Positions 63,112-64,000 of a DNA stretch of 64,000 nucleotides are shown here, in pieces. The position numbers were made by a program, and so were the translations under genes. Each line of letters opens with the position of its first letter. Position 1 is the stretch's first letter. The notes under the pieces were generated by a model. The model worked only from the letters and a program-made list of their open reading frames with translations, made no database searches and was not told the DNA's origin. The stretch spans positions 558,001-622,000 of the forward strand of contig NZ_HG938354.1 in NCBI RefSeq assembly GCF_000731315.1. The letters run 5' to 3'. Origin of the DNA: Neorhizobium galegae bv. orientalis str. HAMBI 540 (lineage in GTDB: Bacteria; Pseudomonadota; Alphaproteobacteria; Rhizobiales; Rhizobiaceae).

Positions 63112-64000
63112 CTAGGCGGCGATGCCTAGCGTCGGCGTCGCCTTCAGCAGGGCCTGCGTGTAGGCATGTTGCGGATGATCCAGAACCTCTGCGACGCTGC
63201 CCTGCTCAACGATCAGTCCCTGCTCCATGACCACGATCCGATCGGCGACGCGCGAGACGGCACCGAGGTCGTGGCTGATGAACAGGCAGGCAAAACCATG
63301 GTTCTCCTGCAGCCTGCGGAAGAGGTCGAGAACCTGTTTCTGGATCGTCATGTCGAGGGCGGAGACCGGCTCGTCGGCGACGACGAAGGCGGGGTTGCGG
63401 ATGACGGCCCGGGCGATCGCCACACGCTGTCTCTGGCCGCCCGAAAGAGCGTGCGGATAGCGTTCGCCGAGCCCGATCAATCCGACTTCATCGAGCATGT
63501 CCTTGACCCGTTCGGTCTTCTCGGCACGGCTGAGCGCGGTGCCATGCCTGAGCGGCTCGCCGACGATGTCGGAAATCTTCTGGCGCGGATCGAGCGAGGA
63601 ATACGGATCCTGAAACACCAACTGGCATTGCAGGCGATAATCGCGGGCCGCCGCCTTGTCGGCGGATACCATCGATCGATCGCGGAAGAAGACGTCTCCT
63701 GCCGACAGTGGAAGCAGGCCGAGCATCGCGCGGCCAAGCGTCGTCTTGCCGGAACCCGAACCGCCGACGACGGCGACGACCTCGCCGGGCCGCACGCCCA
63801 GAGAGACCCCCCTGACGGCAAGCTTCTTTTCCGCCGTGCTGAACATGTTGCCGGCCCCCGAGAAGGTGACCTCCACATTGCGCGCCTCGATCAGCGGTGC
63901 TGCAGCGGCAAGCGGTTTGCGGTCATGGTCGCGCTTCGGCAGCGCGTCGATAAGCGTGCGCGTATACTGTTCTTTCGGCCGGCGGAGAACGTCTTCGACC
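63112..64000 (-). CDS. Double-ABC oligopeptide-type transporter ATPase, C-terminal part
   Basis: The frame is open to the window edge, so the gene starts beyond it. The visible 295 residues begin with V-L-R-R-P-K-E-Q-Y-T-R-T-L, the typical end of a first DppD-like ABC domain. A complete second ABC domain follows: Walker A G-G-S-G-S-G-K-T-T, signature L-S-G-G-Q-R-Q-R, Walker B V-V-A-D-E-P-V-S-A-L-D and H-loop F-I-S-H-D-L. The H-P-Q-H-A-Y-T-Q-A-L-L end is the oligopeptide-family hallmark. This indicates a fused DppD-DppF protein for uptake of peptides, opines or similar solutes. Confidence 0.92.
   Translation of the reverse strand, partial: VEDVLRRPKEQYTRTLIDALPKRDHDRKPLAAAAPLIEARNVEVTFSGAGNMFSTAEKKLAVRGVSLGVRPGEVVAVVGGSGSGKTTLGRAMLGLLPLSAGDVFFRDRSMVSADKAAARDYRLQCQLVFQDPYSSLDPRQKISDIVGEPLRHGTALSRAEKTERVKDMLDEVGLIGLGERYPHALSGGQRQRVAIARAVIRNPAFVVADEPVSALDMTIQKQVLDLFRRLQENHGFACLFISHDLGAVSRVADRIVVMEQGLIVEQGSVAEVLDHPQHAYTQALLKATPTLGIAA

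Noticed and set aside
1..64000. CRISPR array, rRNA, intact insertion sequence or prophage
   Set aside because: No regularly spaced short repeats, no rRNA-like sequence and no transposase or phage structural gene were seen; the only large repeats are coding units of the RTX gene.

Overview
The window looks like a chromosome segment of a Rhizobiaceae-type alphaproteobacterium (Rhizobium/Agrobacterium/Neorhizobium/Shinella kin). The evidence is the maf-yacG-tRNA-Phe end, a cellulose locus with the Rhizobiales-specific bcsN, high GC with alphaproteobacterial codon use, and a DUF6282/Bug/BKACE-rich catabolic repertoire. No CRISPR array, rRNA or intact mobile element is visible.

Layout. 1-950: housekeeping (3' end of maf, yacG, tRNA-Phe). 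1691-7964: a tightly overlapping seven-gene operon for a CDP-linked, C-methylated 6-deoxy sugar destined for surface polysaccharide. 8331-9251: a lone minimal-nucleotidyltransferase/HEPN protein. 10005-28265: a secretion island made of a GNAT-fold protein, an AT-rich membrane protein, a 4476-residue RTX/FG-GAP exoprotein whose C-terminal half is four near-identical 1827-bp tandem units, and its type I ABC exporter and membrane fusion protein. 28681-29593: an IS66 scar and a BrnT/BrnA toxin-antitoxin pair. 29734-38538 (minus strand): a bcsN-A-B-Z-TPR cellulose synthesis operon.

39143-50360 is a catabolic region: a tripartite tricarboxylate transporter (TctC/B/A), an amidohydrolase, a SnoaL-like protein, an MFS exporter, an IclR regulator, BKACE, a hotdog thioesterase, an HpcH/HpaI aldolase, a cupin-like protein and a DUF6282 hydrolase. 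Four copies of a palindrome ATTTCA-N5-TGAAAT (or one-base variants) sit in front of the four transcription units and probably define the regulon of the local IclR protein.

50729-60240 is the most unusual part. It holds a SARP-type (winged helix + BTAD + TPR) regulator, a PAP2-fold protein with a Lys-Asn repeat, a subtilisin-like protease, a protein resembling the HEXXH-motif peptide-modification family but with a degenerate motif, a ThiF/E1-like enzyme, a SAM methyltransferase and two short secreted proteins. Three promoters in this block (before the regulator, before the HEXXH-like gene, before the small secreted genes) each carry heptamers repeated every 11 bp, the spacing used by SARP regulators. 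Two of those promoters are clear duplicates of each other. I propose that this is one self-contained SARP-controlled peptide/protein modification system. Its product is unknown.

The window ends with a nitroreductase, a class III aminotransferase and part of a double-ABC oligopeptide-type ATPase, all on the minus strand.
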